Source: Rhodococcus sp040643435 (lineage in GTDB: Bacteria > Actinomycetota > Actinomycetes > Mycobacteriales > Mycobacteriaceae). Taken from it: a stretch of DNA of 64,000 nt. Below the pieces are notes generated by a model. The model saw only the letters and a list, made by a program, of their open reading frames with translations, had not been told where the DNA came from and did no database searches. This document shows, one piece after another, positions 16,449 to 25,253 of this stretch. The DNA lies in the NCBI RefSeq assembly GCF_040643435.1, contig NZ_JBEYUH010000003.1, forward strand, positions 186,001 to 250,000, in the 5' to 3' direction. Positions within the stretch are counted from its first letter, which is position 1. The number at the start of each line of letters is the position of its first letter. A program made the translations under genes and the position numbers.

Positions 16449-17893
16449 GCGATGTTCTCGAGCATTCCGCGGAAGATGATGCCGTGGAAAGGAAGCAGTG
16501 CGTACCAGTAGAGCCTGCCGGCGATTCCGCGTGGAAAGAAGACCGCCCGCTGATGCAACCGCGATCGACCCGAATCGAGGGGTTCGACCCGCCATTCCAG
16601 CCACGCCCGGCCGGGCGCGCGCATCTCCGCGCGTAAACGCAGCAATTTCGGGCGTTCGATGCGTTCGACACGCCAGAAGTCCAGGGCGTCACCGGTGTGC
16701 AGAGTCTTCGGATGACGTCTGCCCCGATCGGGTCCGACCCCGCCGACGAGCCGATCGAGCCAGCCCCGCACGGTCCACGCCAGGGGGAAGGAATACCAGC
16801 CGTTCTCACCACCTATGCTCTCGACGACAGCGAACACCTTCTCGGCGGAGGAATCGGACTCGAGTGACCGTTCGTCGGTGAAGACGACCTCTCCGGCCCA
16901 GTCCGGATCGGAGGGCAGGGGATCGGCGGGCGCACCGACGGGGGATGCGTTCGTCCAGGTCGTCTCCACTTCGCCGCTCTCGAGGCGGCCCAGCGCCAGC
17001 TGCACCGCATCCGGATAGCCGGTCAGGCCGGATGCCGGTGGTGGGATGATCGAGTCGATGTCGTGATTTCTCATCACCGCATCGGTGGACAGTGATTCGA
17101 TCAGCGCGCGTCCGAGAGCCGGGGGGATCGGGGTGACCAACCCGATCCACAAGCCGGCGAGCCTCGGTGTGAGAACGGGCAGGACCAGTATCCGCCGTTT
17201 CGTCAGTCCCGCGACTCGGGCGTACTCCTGCATCATTTCCCCGTACCGCAGCACATCGGGGCCGCCGATGTCGTAGGCCCGGCTGTGGGGGAGGGGTGCC
17301 TCGGCGGCAGCGACCAGATAGTGCAGGACGTCGCGCACCGCGATGGGTTGGATCCTGTTGTTCACCCATCGCGGGGTCGTCATCAGCGGCAGCCGGTTGC
17401 TCAGATGCCGGATCATCTCGAAAGATGCGGAACCCGAACCGATCACGACACCGGCCTGCAGCACGAGTGTCGGTACACCGGATTCGAGGAGAATGCGCCC
17501 GACCTGGGCGCGCGAGTACAGATGTGGCGACAGATCACCCGAATCGGGGTGCAACCCACCGAGGTACACGATGCGTGAGACACCGCTGCTGCGCGCCGCA
17601 TCGGCGACGTTCTGCGCGGACCGCTTCTCCGCGTCGACGAACTCCTCACCACCACCCATCGAGTGGACCAGGTAATAGACGACGTCGATATCGCGACAGG
17701 CCTCTCGCAGAGAGCCGGGGTCGTCGAGGTCCCCGCGGACGATCTCCACATCGCTCGCCCAGGGCACATCCCGCAGCTTGTCGGGATTGCGGGCGAACAC
17801 CCGCACCCGGTAACCCGCTTCGAGCAGACGCGGGGCGAGCCGGCCACCGATGTAACCGGTTGCGCCGGTGACGAGGATTCGGATGTCGCTCAC
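16430..17893 (-). CDS. NAD(P)-binding SDR protein with DUF2867 domain
   Basis: This 487-residue protein has an N-terminal atypical SDR/NmrA-like Rossmann domain (VTGATGYIGGRL at the start, later YLVHSMGGGEEF and VYLGGLHPD). The C-terminal part from about residue 320 fits DUF2867 (ENGWYSFPLAWTVRGWLDRLVGG). Substrate and reaction are unknown. Its start overlaps the upstream TIGR01777 gene stop by four bases, so the two are probably co-translated. The last codons and stop lie in a 25-bp tandem repeat. Confidence 0.85.
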   Translation of the reverse strand: MSDIRILVTGATGYIGGRLAPRLLEAGYRVRVFARNPDKLRDVPWASDVEIVRGDLDDPGSLREACRDIDVVYYLVHSMGGGEEFVDAEKRSAQNVADAARSSGVSRIVYLGGLHPDSGDLSPHLYSRAQVGRILLESGVPTLVLQAGVVIGSGSASFEMIRHLSNRLPLMTTPRWVNNRIQPIAVRDVLHYLVAAAEAPLPHSRAYDIGGPDVLRYGEMMQEYARVAGLTKRRILVLPVLTPRLAGLWIGLVTPIPPALGRALIESLSTDAVMRNHDIDSIIPPPASGLTGYPDAVQLALGRLESGEVETTWTNASPVGAPADPLPSDPDWAGEVVFTDERSLESDSSAEKVFAVVESIGGENGWYSFPLAWTVRGWLDRLVGGVGPDRGRRHPKTLHTGDALDFWRVERIERPKLLRLRAEMRAPGRAWLEWRVEPLDSGRSRLHQRAVFFPRGIAGRLYWYALLPFHGIIFRGMLENIAGAAGR

Positions 17894-19254
17894 GGCTCTT
17901 CCAGGATGTGTCCGAGTTGATGACGAAGCGATGCTTCGAGGTCGGGTCGCCGGAATCGGTATCCGACGTCGAGCAAGGCTTTCGGAACGACGAACTGGTC
18001 TGCCTGCGCGACCTCACGCGCACCCTCGTCGCCGAGCAGCAACCTGGGCCCGAATCCGGGAACGGGAAGCAAGGCAGGCCGGTGCAGCACCGACGCCAGG
18101 ATTCGCGTGTAGTCCTCGTTCCGCACAGGCTGCGGTGCAACGGCGTTCACCGGACCCGCCACTCTCGGGTCGGTGAGTACGCGGTGGTAGACGTCGACGA
18201 GATCGTCGATGTCGATCCACGAGAACCATTGCCGGCCGTCCCCGAGGCGTCCTCCGAGACCGCTCGCGAACAACGGACGCATCAATTGCAGGGTCCCTCC
18301 GCGAGGCGTCTGGACGATGCCGGTGCGCACGTGCACGACCCGTAGACCCTTCTTCTCCGCAGGATGCGCGGCTGCTTCCCAGTCGGCGACCACATCTGCG
18401 AGAAATCCTGTTCCGCGTGAGGCCTGCTCGTCCAAGGGCGTGTCGCCCCGGTCGTAGCCGTACAACCCGATCGCGGACGCCGAGAGGAAGGTAGCGGGAC
18501 CGTTGGGAGTCCTCGCGGCGAGTTCGGCCAGTCGGCGTGTCGGTTCGATCCGGCTGTCCCGGATCGCCGCCTTGTGTGCGGAGGTGAACCGTCCCGCGAT
18601 CGACGCGCCCGCCAGATGGATGACGGCGTCGACACCTTCGAGCAGGTCGGGTGCCGGATCGAAAGGGTCCCACCGTCGCTCGTCCGATCGCTTCGGTGGT
18701 CGTCGGACCAGCCGGATCACGTGGTAACCGCCCGCGGAAAGAAAAGCCGTGAGCGCGGTGCCCACCAACCCGCTCGAGCCGGTCACGGCGACGGTCGCGG
18801 GCCGGATGCCCTGCGCGTGGGACCACCGATGACTGGCGAGATCCTCGGCGAGCTGACGATGGCGGTAACGAAAGGTCTGTGTGAGCAAGCGACCCGGTAC
18901 GGGCGTGTCGACGCGGTCGGTGACACGCGTACGGAACCTGTCGACGGCGTCGAAGTGGTGTTCGTGGCGCCACGACCGAATCACGGTGGCGGGACGGGAG
19001 CGGAGGCCGTCGTGCGAGAGCTCGTCGACGAAAAGTGCGGGCGGATCGTAACGGTCGGGATCATGCCGGGAGACCCAGCGCAACCCACCGGGGAGGCCGA
19101 GGACTGCGGTGCCGGACTCGAGGGAGTCGGCTTCGGCGATGACGTTCATGGGTTGCCAAGGGGGAACGAGTCGGAGGATGGCACCGGGACGGGAGTGCCA
19201 ATCGAACACTTCTCGGCGTGATTCGTCGACCACGCTCGAGAATTCGATACCCAT
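17890..19254 (-). CDS. TIGR01777-family SDR epimerase-like protein with N-terminal SRPBCC-like domain
   Basis: This 454-residue protein has two parts. Residues 1-150 look like an SRPBCC/cyclase-type ligand-binding domain (FSSVVDESRREVFDWHSRPG). From about residue 152 an SDR domain begins with VAVTGSSGLVGTAL and ends in the DUF1731-like segment typical of TIGR01777 proteins (RPALLPVPGFGPRLLLGDEG). Mycobacterial relatives exist (Rv2216 by memory), and the exact reaction is not known. It overlaps the following SDR gene in an ATGA junction. Confidence 0.85.
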   Translation of the reverse strand: MGIEFSSVVDESRREVFDWHSRPGAILRLVPPWQPMNVIAEADSLESGTAVLGLPGGLRWVSRHDPDRYDPPALFVDELSHDGLRSRPATVIRSWRHEHHFDAVDRFRTRVTDRVDTPVPGRLLTQTFRYRHRQLAEDLASHRWSHAQGIRPATVAVTGSSGLVGTALTAFLSAGGYHVIRLVRRPPKRSDERRWDPFDPAPDLLEGVDAVIHLAGASIAGRFTSAHKAAIRDSRIEPTRRLAELAARTPNGPATFLSASAIGLYGYDRGDTPLDEQASRGTGFLADVVADWEAAAHPAEKKGLRVVHVRTGIVQTPRGGTLQLMRPLFASGLGGRLGDGRQWFSWIDIDDLVDVYHRVLTDPRVAGPVNAVAPQPVRNEDYTRILASVLHRPALLPVPGFGPRLLLGDEGAREVAQADQFVVPKALLDVGYRFRRPDLEASLRHQLGHILEEP

Positions 19255-19292
19255 GCTGTCTCCTCACCTTGCCGACACTGTTCCGGTGGGTC

Positions 19293-19322
19293 GCGGCGCC
19301 GGAACGGAAAATCCGGCGCCGC
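19293..19322 (-). terminator. Strong hairpin after a small reading frame
   Basis: GCGGCGCCGGA and TCCGGCGCCGC pair perfectly over 11 bp with an 8-base loop. On the minus strand the hairpin starts six bases past the stop of the 29-codon frame at 19329-19418 and precedes the TIGR01777 gene. Confidence 0.6.
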
Positions 19323-19328
19323 CACCAC

Positions 19329-19418
19329 TCAAGCAGGAAGAACGCTGAGGAGGAACAGGTAACCGTCGACGAGCGGGGTGTGGATTGCCATGAACACGGT
19401 CTCGACGAGTTCTCGCAT
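19329..19418 (-). CDS. Possible 29-residue small protein
   Basis: A short frame begins with ATG 19418, with AAGGA seven bases upstream, and ends in TGA. The peptide starts MRELVETVFMAIHTPL and its C-terminal half is hydrophobic (GYLFLLSVLPA), which would fit a small membrane-associated peptide. A strong hairpin follows the stop at once, giving the look of a separate transcription unit between the photolyase and TIGR01777 genes. No homologue is known to me. The evidence is positional only. Confidence 0.35.
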   Translation of the reverse strand: MRELVETVFMAIHTPLVDGYLFLLSVLPA

Positions 19419-19514
19419 TGCGGTGTCCTTTCGTGAGGTTACGGCGAACAGGTTGTCCGTCCAGAAGTTGTTCGGAGCGCCGCTACGATCGGATGGGTCG
19501 TTTCGCCGTATTCT

Positions 19515-20870
19515 TCATCGGGGTGAGCGAATCCGCTCGTATCTGCCCAGAGCGACCCGACGTTCGTGTGCGTGATCGACGACCGGTTCCGGATATCCGT
19601 CCGGGGGGCCGTCGGGCAGGCTGTGCACGCGAACCCCGTCGACGCTCCGCAGTTCGGGTACCCAGCGCCGCACGTATTCACCCGTCGGATCGAACTTCTC
19701 GCCCTGCCGAGTCGGATTGAACACGCGGAAGTAGGGGGCGGCATCGGTTCCGCTGCCCGCGGTCCACTGCCAGTTGTGTTGATTGGAGGCGAGATCGCCG
19801 TCCACGAGATGCCTCATGAAGTGCCGAGCTCCACGCCACCACGGCAGGTGCAGATCCTTCGTGAGGAACGACGCGACGATCATGCGTACCCGGTTGTGCA
19901 TCGCGCCCTCGGCAAGGAGTTGCCGCATTCCGGCGTCCACGATCGGGAAACCCGTGCGGCCTTCACACCACGCCGCGAACAGGGCGTCGGCGTCCGGTCC
20001 GGAATCGTAAGCGAGGGCATCGAAATCGCGGTTGTAATTGGTGCGGGCCGTCTCCGGCCGGTGGTACAGGACGTCGGCATAGAAGTCGCGCCATGCCAGT
20101 TCACTGCGGAAGGTGACAGCATCTTCGCCCGATCGGTTCCTCAGGTCGTGCAGCAGAGTCCGCGGATGGATGCAACCGAACTTCAGATAGGGCGACAGTC
20201 CGCTCGTGCCGTCGAGCGCCGGGCGGTCCCGGTCGGTGGCGTATCGGGCGAGGGCCCCGTCGAGAAATTTGCGCCACCGTGTAGTGGCTGCGAGTTCACC
20301 CGTGGGCAGTGGCGACTCGTTCTGCTCGTCGGGGATCGGGACGCGGGAGGAGAAGTTTCCTGGATCGACCCAGTCGGCCGTGCCCGAATCGGTTGCCGCG
20401 GGCGTGTGCCATCCGTGGTCGTTCCAGGCGCGCCGGAAGGCCGAGAACACCTTGTAGGGAGTTCCGTCGGACTTGGTCACCCTGCCGGGGGTGACGGCAT
20501 AGGGGGAACCGGTGGCTACCAGCGGAACGTCACCGAGCGCCTCGGAGACCGCCCGATCGCGCCGCGTGCCGTACGGCCCGTGATCGGAACTGATGTGGAC
20601 GGCGGACGCATCGAACTCTCGAGCGACCGCCGGCACCACCGTCACAGGGTCTCCGTGCACGACGAGCAGCCGTCCTGCGAGATCCCGGTCGAGGGTCCGA
20701 AGGCAACCCATGAGGAAGGCCCGGCGACGGGTCCCGGACGGACGGAGCAGAGCGTCGTCGAGAACGAACAGGGCGACCACCTCGTCGGTGTCCTCGGTGG
20801 CGGACAGCAGGGCCGGGAGATCGTTCAGTCGCAGGTCGCGTCGGAACCAGATGATGCTGGGGCGGGCCAT
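19515..20870 (-). CDS. phr: Deoxyribodipyrimidine photolyase
   Basis: This class I CPD photolyase repairs UV-made pyrimidine dimers using blue light and FADH. With ATG 20870 it has 451 residues. The N-terminal antenna domain starts with IIWFRRDLRLNDLPALL. The C-terminal FAD domain contains TSGLSPYLKFGCIHPR, WREFY-like WRDFYADVLYH, and the FPIVDAGMRQL through ASNQHNWQWTAGSGTDAAPYFRVFNP run that is diagnostic. A start at 20900 would overlap the divergent S4 gene's start and has no ribosome site. Confidence 0.94.
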   Translation of the reverse strand: MARPSIIWFRRDLRLNDLPALLSATEDTDEVVALFVLDDALLRPSGTRRRAFLMGCLRTLDRDLAGRLLVVHGDPVTVVPAVAREFDASAVHISSDHGPYGTRRDRAVSEALGDVPLVATGSPYAVTPGRVTKSDGTPYKVFSAFRRAWNDHGWHTPAATDSGTADWVDPGNFSSRVPIPDEQNESPLPTGELAATTRWRKFLDGALARYATDRDRPALDGTSGLSPYLKFGCIHPRTLLHDLRNRSGEDAVTFRSELAWRDFYADVLYHRPETARTNYNRDFDALAYDSGPDADALFAAWCEGRTGFPIVDAGMRQLLAEGAMHNRVRMIVASFLTKDLHLPWWRGARHFMRHLVDGDLASNQHNWQWTAGSGTDAAPYFRVFNPTRQGEKFDPTGEYVRRWVPELRSVDGVRVHSLPDGPPDGYPEPVVDHAHERRVALGRYERIRSPR

Positions 20871-20898
20871 GGATCCAGTGTCGGGGACAATGGGAGCC

Positions 20899-21123
20899 AT
20901 GTCCGACGCATTCGATGTACCGATCCGTGACGAGTCGATCCGGCTCGGTCAGTTCTTGAAGCTCGCAAGTCTCATCGAGTCGGGCGCCGAGGCCAAGGAG
21001 TTGATCGCCGACGGCCTGGTGTCGGTCAACGGGGAGGTGGAGGTGCGCCGCGGCCGTCAGCTGAAGGTCGGAGACGTGGTGGAACTCGCCGGGGCGAGCG
21101 CGCGGGTCGCGAACGACGGCTGA
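20899..21123 (+). CDS. S4-domain RNA-binding protein (YbcJ-like)
   Basis: This is a 74-residue protein that is essentially one S4 RNA-binding domain: IRLGQFLKLASLIESGAEAK, then VNGEVEVRRGRQLKVGD. Small S4 proteins of this kind (YbcJ/RqcP-like) bind structured RNA or ribosomes. The ribosome site GGGAG precedes the ATG. It is divergent from phr, with the start codon about 30 bases from the phr start. Confidence 0.88.
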   Translation: MSDAFDVPIRDESIRLGQFLKLASLIESGAEAKELIADGLVSVNGEVEVRRGRQLKVGDVVELAGASARVANDG

Positions 21124-21153
21124 CGTCGTGACCCGCGCGCTCGGTGCAGGCGG

Positions 21154-21642
21154 TCAGTTCTCGGCGCGGACGACCACGCCGTCGGAGTCGCTGTAGACGA
21201 TCTCACCGGGGTTGAACGTCACGCCGCCGATCTCGACAGGCACGTTCTTCTCCCCGGAACCGGTCTGGGTGCTCTTGCGTGGATTGGTGCCGAGGGCCTT
21301 GATGCCGATGTCGAGGGTGCGCAGGATCGCCGAGTCCCGGACCGCGCCGTTGACGATCACCCCGGCCCACCCGTTGTCGACACCACGACCGGCGATGATG
21401 TCGCCGACGAGGGCCGTGTGGATGCTGCCGCCGCCGTCGACGACGAGCACCCCGCCGTTACCCGGTTCGGAGAGGGTCTGCTTGACGAGCAGGTTGTCCT
21501 GGAAGCAGCGGATGGTGGTGATGGGCCCGGCGAACTCGGTGCGTCCGCCGAACTGGACGAACTGCGTGTCGCAGCTGCGGATGTCCGGGCCGATCTCGTC
21601 GGCGAGGTCGGCGGTGGCCGTGAATGCGGTTGCGTCGCTCAT
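21154..21642 (-). CDS. rraA: RraA-family protein (ribonuclease E regulator / HMG aldolase fold)
   Basis: This 162-residue protein belongs to the RraA family (CDTQFVQFGGRTEFAGPITTIRCF, then GGVLVVDGGGSIHTALVGD and GWAGVIVNGAVRDS). Escherichia coli RraA inhibits RNase E; several family members are 4-hydroxy-4-methyl-2-oxoglutarate aldolases, and the residues GD, N-G-x-x-R-D that bind metal and substrate in those are present here. Either role is possible. The mycobacterial homologue (Rv3853) is also near gltD. Confidence 0.88.
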   Translation of the reverse strand: MSDATAFTATADLADEIGPDIRSCDTQFVQFGGRTEFAGPITTIRCFQDNLLVKQTLSEPGNGGVLVVDGGGSIHTALVGDIIAGRGVDNGWAGVIVNGAVRDSAILRTLDIGIKALGTNPRKSTQTGSGEKNVPVEIGGVTFNPGEIVYSDSDGVVVRAEN

Positions 21643-21793
21643 AGTGTGAGGATAGGCGTGTGTCGTGCGTCGCTCGGGGGGCGGTCGGCGGCGATGGCTC
21701 GCGTTCGTCCACGTGATCTTCCGGAGAAGCGAATTCGGTAGATTCTTGTATCCTTACGCGACCGGTTCGCCACGAGAAGTACAGGATGGGGAC

Positions 21794-22543
21794 ATGCCAC
21801 TCGCCGGAGGTTCGACGGTCGTTCGGGTTCCCAAGGCCGGGGAACTCATCGCCGCAGACCTCCGCCGGCAGATCATCACAGGCAAACTCGAAGCCGGAGA
21901 ACCGTTACCCAACGAGGCAACGTTGATGGAACGCTTCGGGGTGTCGCGCCCGACCCTGCGCGAGGCGTTCCGCATCCTCGAATCCGAGGGCATCATCACG
22001 GTGCTGCGGGGAGCGCACGGGGGCGCCCGCGTACAGGCGCCCGACCGATCGACCATGGCGCGCTACACCGGCCTCCTACTGCAGTACCGGGGAGTTCCGC
22101 TCGCCGACGTCTATCGCGCCCGCACCGAGATCGAGGTTGCGGCAGTCGGGTTGCTCGCGGCCGAGGCCGGTGATTGTGTCGACCGGCTCGCAGCCGTCGT
22201 CGAACGGGGCGAAGAAGTGCTCGACGATCCGCATGCCTTCGCGAAATACGACGTGGAGGTGCACCGCACGATCATGGAACTCGGCGGAAACCACACCCTC
22301 GATGTCCTCGCCGGGATGCTGCTCGACATCATGGATGCCCATGCCGCGCTGTTCATATCGCAACGCAGTCGCCCATCCGGGCCCGGCGCTGCTGTGGCGC
22401 TGCGTGCCAATCGGAAGCTCGTCCGGATCCTTCGGCGCGGGGAGCCCGGGACGGCAGAGGCGTTCTGGCGCAAGCACCTGGACAGTGTCGAGCGTTACAT
22501 GACCGACGACAACGAGACCACCCTCATCGAGGTGCTTTCGTAG
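21794..22543 (+). CDS. GntR-family (FadR subgroup) transcriptional regulator
   Basis: This is a 249-residue regulator. The N-terminal winged helix reads ADLRRQIITGKLEAGEPLPN, then LMERFGVSRPTLREAFRILES. The C-terminal all-helical FCD domain carries the metal or ligand residues (RTEIEVAAVGLLA, then DVEVHRTIMELGGN). FCD regulators usually sense organic acids. An AGGATGGGGA ribosome site supports ATG 21794. The target is not evident; the gene is flanked by unrelated genes. Confidence 0.9.
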   Translation: MPLAGGSTVVRVPKAGELIAADLRRQIITGKLEAGEPLPNEATLMERFGVSRPTLREAFRILESEGIITVLRGAHGGARVQAPDRSTMARYTGLLLQYRGVPLADVYRARTEIEVAAVGLLAAEAGDCVDRLAAVVERGEEVLDDPHAFAKYDVEVHRTIMELGGNHTLDVLAGMLLDIMDAHAALFISQRSRPSGPGAAVALRANRKLVRILRRGEPGTAEAFWRKHLDSVERYMTDDNETTLIEVLS

Positions 22544-22556
22544 ACCGTCCGGTGGA

Positions 22557-22940
22557 TCAGGACGCGCGGCCGAAACGCCGTTCGTAGTCCTCGCGTTCGC
22601 GCGCGGCGCGTGCGCGTGCCTTCGCGCTGAGTAGTTCCGCATCGATGCCGTGCTGCTGGAGCCGGTGCCGCTGCCAGACGGGCATCAGGGCGACCGAGAA
22701 GTAGGTCCACGGCAGCAGCAACAACAGCATCATCGAGACGGGGATCCACACCGGACCGGGAATCAGCAGGAACAGCATGAGGAGCGGGATGACCGGCAGG
22801 TTCCATCGCAGCAGGTACCGGCGTGAGCCGCCGGGACCGAGGATGTCGTCGCGAACCCACTCCCGCATCTCGGGCGGCAGCGTGCGACCGAACAGGTAAC
22901 CGATCCGCTGGAGAAAATTCGGTCGTGCACTACTAATCAT
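22557..22940 (-). CDS. DUF5313-like small membrane protein
   Basis: This 127-residue protein has two closely spaced hydrophobic segments (WNLPVIPLLMLFLLIPGPVW and an MMLLLLLP run). The N-terminal pattern, RPNFLQRIGYLFGRTLPPEMREWV, resembles the actinobacterial DUF5313 family. The C-terminal end is charged and Arg-rich (AKARARAAREREDYERRFG). Function is unknown. It ends 14 bases from the convergent GntR gene and follows the acyl-CoA ligase gene on the same strand. Confidence 0.75.
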   Translation of the reverse strand: MISSARPNFLQRIGYLFGRTLPPEMREWVRDDILGPGGSRRYLLRWNLPVIPLLMLFLLIPGPVWIPVSMMLLLLLPWTYFSVALMPVWQRHRLQQHGIDAELLSAKARARAAREREDYERRFGRAS

Positions 22941-22958
22941 GGTTACCAGGATAGGCCG

Positions 22959-24803
22959 TCACGCGTACAGAGCGGTGAGCCTGTCCCCGAAGTTGTCGAT
23001 GACCACCCTCCGGCGCAACTTCATGCTCGGTGTGAGATCGCCGGACTCGACCGACAGTTCGCGCTCGAGGATCGTGAACTTCTTGATCTGCTCCCACCGG
23101 TTGAGCTGGAGGTTCAATTCGTCGATGTAGCCGGCGATCAGTTCGTGGGTCTTCTCGTGCCGCGCGATCTCTCCGAGCGAGGAGGCGTCCATGCCGTTCT
23201 TGCGTGCCCATTCGCCGACGGACTCCGGATCCAAGGCCACCAGGGCCACGCAGAAGGGTTTCCCCTCGCCGTAGACGATGATTTCCGACGCATACGGGCA
23301 TATGCCCTTGAAAGTCGCTGCCATCGACGATGGGGCGACGTACTTGCCCTGCGATGTCTTGAACATGTCCTTCTTGCGGTCGGTGATCCGCAGATAGCCC
23401 TCGCTGTCGAGGCTCCCGATGTCGCCGGTGCTGAACCACCCGTCGTCGGAGAGCGACTCCGCGGTTGCATCCGGCCGGTTGTGATAGCCGGTCATCACAC
23501 CCGGGCCCTTGACCAGTACCTCGCCGTCCTCGGCAATGCGGACCTCGGTACCCGGGATCGGCCAGCCCACCGTGCCGATCCGGTTGGCGTAGGGGCGATT
23601 GACGAACGACGCCGCCGATGTCTCGGTGAGACCGTAACCCTCGAGAACGGGGATACCCACGGCGTCGAACCACTCACCGACCTCGGGGTTCAGCGCTGCC
23701 GAGCCGGAGATGAAGAAGCGCAGCCGGCCACCGAATCGTTCGCGGATGGTGGAGAAGACCAGCTTGTCGGCGAGGCCGTGCTGCAGATTGTCGAGCAGAC
23801 CGGGTGACCTGCCGGCCTGGCGTGCCTGCGACACCCTCCGGCCCACACCTACCGCCCAGTCGAAGATCTTCTTCTTGGCGCCGCCTTCCTCTTCCATCAT
23901 GCCCTCGACGCGAGCATGGGCCTTTTCGAAGATGCGCGGGGCCGCACCCATGAAGGTCGGGCGGACGACGGCGAGGTTCTCCACGATCTTGTCGACGCGT
24001 CCGTCCACTGCGGTGGGGAAGCCGATCTGCAGGGGGAGTGTGAGCAGGACCTTGCCGAAGACGTGGGACAGGGGCAGCCACAGATACTGCAGGTCGCCGG
24101 GGCCGAGCATGCGCAGCGAATCGATGGCGGCGCCCTCGTAGGTCCACGCCGAGTGGGGCAGGCGAACGCCCTTCGGTTTGCCGGTGGTGCCCGAGGTGTA
24201 GATGAGGGTGGCCAGGTGGTCGGGGCCGATGGTGCGGACGCGGTTCGTCACCACATCGGGGTTCTCGGCGATCAGGCCGCGACCCAGTTCGGCGAGTTCG
24301 TCGAAGTTGATGATCCAGTCACCGTCGCCGGGGCCGTCGATGACGACGACCTTCATGACGTCGGGGAGATCGCCTCGGCAGCTCACGAGTTTCTCGACCT
24401 GCCCGGCATCCTCGGCGATGACGATCCGGCTGCCGGAATCGGAGACGATGAATGCGACGTCCCCAGCATGTGTCGTCGGGTAAACGGTGGTCGTCGCCGC
24501 GCCCGCGCACATCACCGCGAGGTCGGCGAGCACCCATTCGTACCGGGTGGACGACGCGAGCGCCACTCGATCCTCGGCTTCGATACCCAGCGAGATCAGT
24601 CCGGCCGCCAGCAGCTGCACCCGCTCACCGGTCTGTGCCCATGTGACGGACGTCCAGCCGTCGGCGCCGTCCGGGAAGCGGAAGGATTCGGCGTCGGGGG
24701 TGGCGGCCACCCGATCCAGGAGGAGACGGGCGACGGAAGGTGACCGGTTGTCGATGACGCCTCGGTCGATCTTTTCCTCGGAGACGCGCGTCGGTGTCGT
24801 CAT
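22959..24803 (-). CDS. Long-chain fatty acid--CoA ligase (FadD15-like)
   Basis: This AMP-forming acyl-CoA synthetase of 614 residues activates long-chain fatty acids. The P-loop motif LIYTSGTTGKPKGV and the GYGLTETSA motif are intact. Further motifs include GWFSTGDIG and ITDRKKDMFKTSQGKYVAP, with the catalytic Lys-rich C-terminal domain. The N-terminal half matches the FadD15/FACL bacterial group. The chain length of its substrate is not readable. It is divergent from arsR with a 66-base gap that carries the ArsR palindrome. Confidence 0.92.
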   Translation of the reverse strand: MTTPTRVSEEKIDRGVIDNRSPSVARLLLDRVAATPDAESFRFPDGADGWTSVTWAQTGERVQLLAAGLISLGIEAEDRVALASSTRYEWVLADLAVMCAGAATTTVYPTTHAGDVAFIVSDSGSRIVIAEDAGQVEKLVSCRGDLPDVMKVVVIDGPGDGDWIINFDELAELGRGLIAENPDVVTNRVRTIGPDHLATLIYTSGTTGKPKGVRLPHSAWTYEGAAIDSLRMLGPGDLQYLWLPLSHVFGKVLLTLPLQIGFPTAVDGRVDKIVENLAVVRPTFMGAAPRIFEKAHARVEGMMEEEGGAKKKIFDWAVGVGRRVSQARQAGRSPGLLDNLQHGLADKLVFSTIRERFGGRLRFFISGSAALNPEVGEWFDAVGIPVLEGYGLTETSAASFVNRPYANRIGTVGWPIPGTEVRIAEDGEVLVKGPGVMTGYHNRPDATAESLSDDGWFSTGDIGSLDSEGYLRITDRKKDMFKTSQGKYVAPSSMAATFKGICPYASEIIVYGEGKPFCVALVALDPESVGEWARKNGMDASSLGEIARHEKTHELIAGYIDELNLQLNRWEQIKKFTILERELSVESGDLTPSMKLRRRVVIDNFGDRLTALYA

Positions 24804-24840
24804 GGTTTCAGTCTAGGAATATGGGCGATTCCACTGGTGA

Positions 24841-24860
24841 ATATAAGTTCGAACTTATAT
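24841..24860. promoter_or_regulatory. Candidate ArsR operator
   Basis: The 20-bp sequence ATATAAGTTCGAACTTATAT is a perfect palindrome, AT-rich against a GC-rich background. It ends nine bases before the arsR start, in the place expected for an autoregulated ArsR-family operator. Confidence 0.75.
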
Positions 24861-24869
24861 ATTGGAGCC

Positions 24870-25253
24870 ATGCACGGGTTCGAGGTCCTCGCCGACCCGG
24901 TTCGACGCCGGATTCTGGAGTTGCTCACCGACGGCGCACGAACGGCCGGCGATATCGTCGCGACGATCGGCGACGAGTTCTCCATTTCCCAGCCGGCGGT
25001 CTCGCAACACCTCAAGATCCTGCGCGACCAGCGGTTCGCGGTCGTCCACAAGGACGGCACACGCCGCTTCTACGAACTCGACCCTGCTGTCCTCGTGGAG
25101 CTCGAGGACTGGCTCGCTCGTCTGCATCCGCCGACGTGTACATCGCTCGACGCGCTGGAGACCGAGATCGTGCGCGGCCGGCGTGAGCGGCGGGGCCGGG
25201 ACGCAGTCCCGCCCGCGGTCCGTACCTCCGACGACAGAAGGAAATCCTCATGA
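24870..25253 (+). CDS. ArsR-family transcriptional regulator
   Basis: This 127-residue winged-helix repressor begins LADPVRRRILELLTDG, with the recognition helix SISQPAVSQHLKILRDQ. No CxC metal site is seen, so it is probably a non-metal sensor. ATG 24870 is chosen because the normal ArsR N-terminus starts there; an upstream ATG (24837) would be separated from it by the palindrome. The stop overlaps the SRPBCC gene start in an ATGA junction, a common ArsR/SRPBCC pairing. Confidence 0.9.
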   Translation: MHGFEVLADPVRRRILELLTDGARTAGDIVATIGDEFSISQPAVSQHLKILRDQRFAVVHKDGTRRFYELDPAVLVELEDWLARLHPPTCTSLDALETEIVRGRRERRGRDAVPPAVRTSDDRRKSS

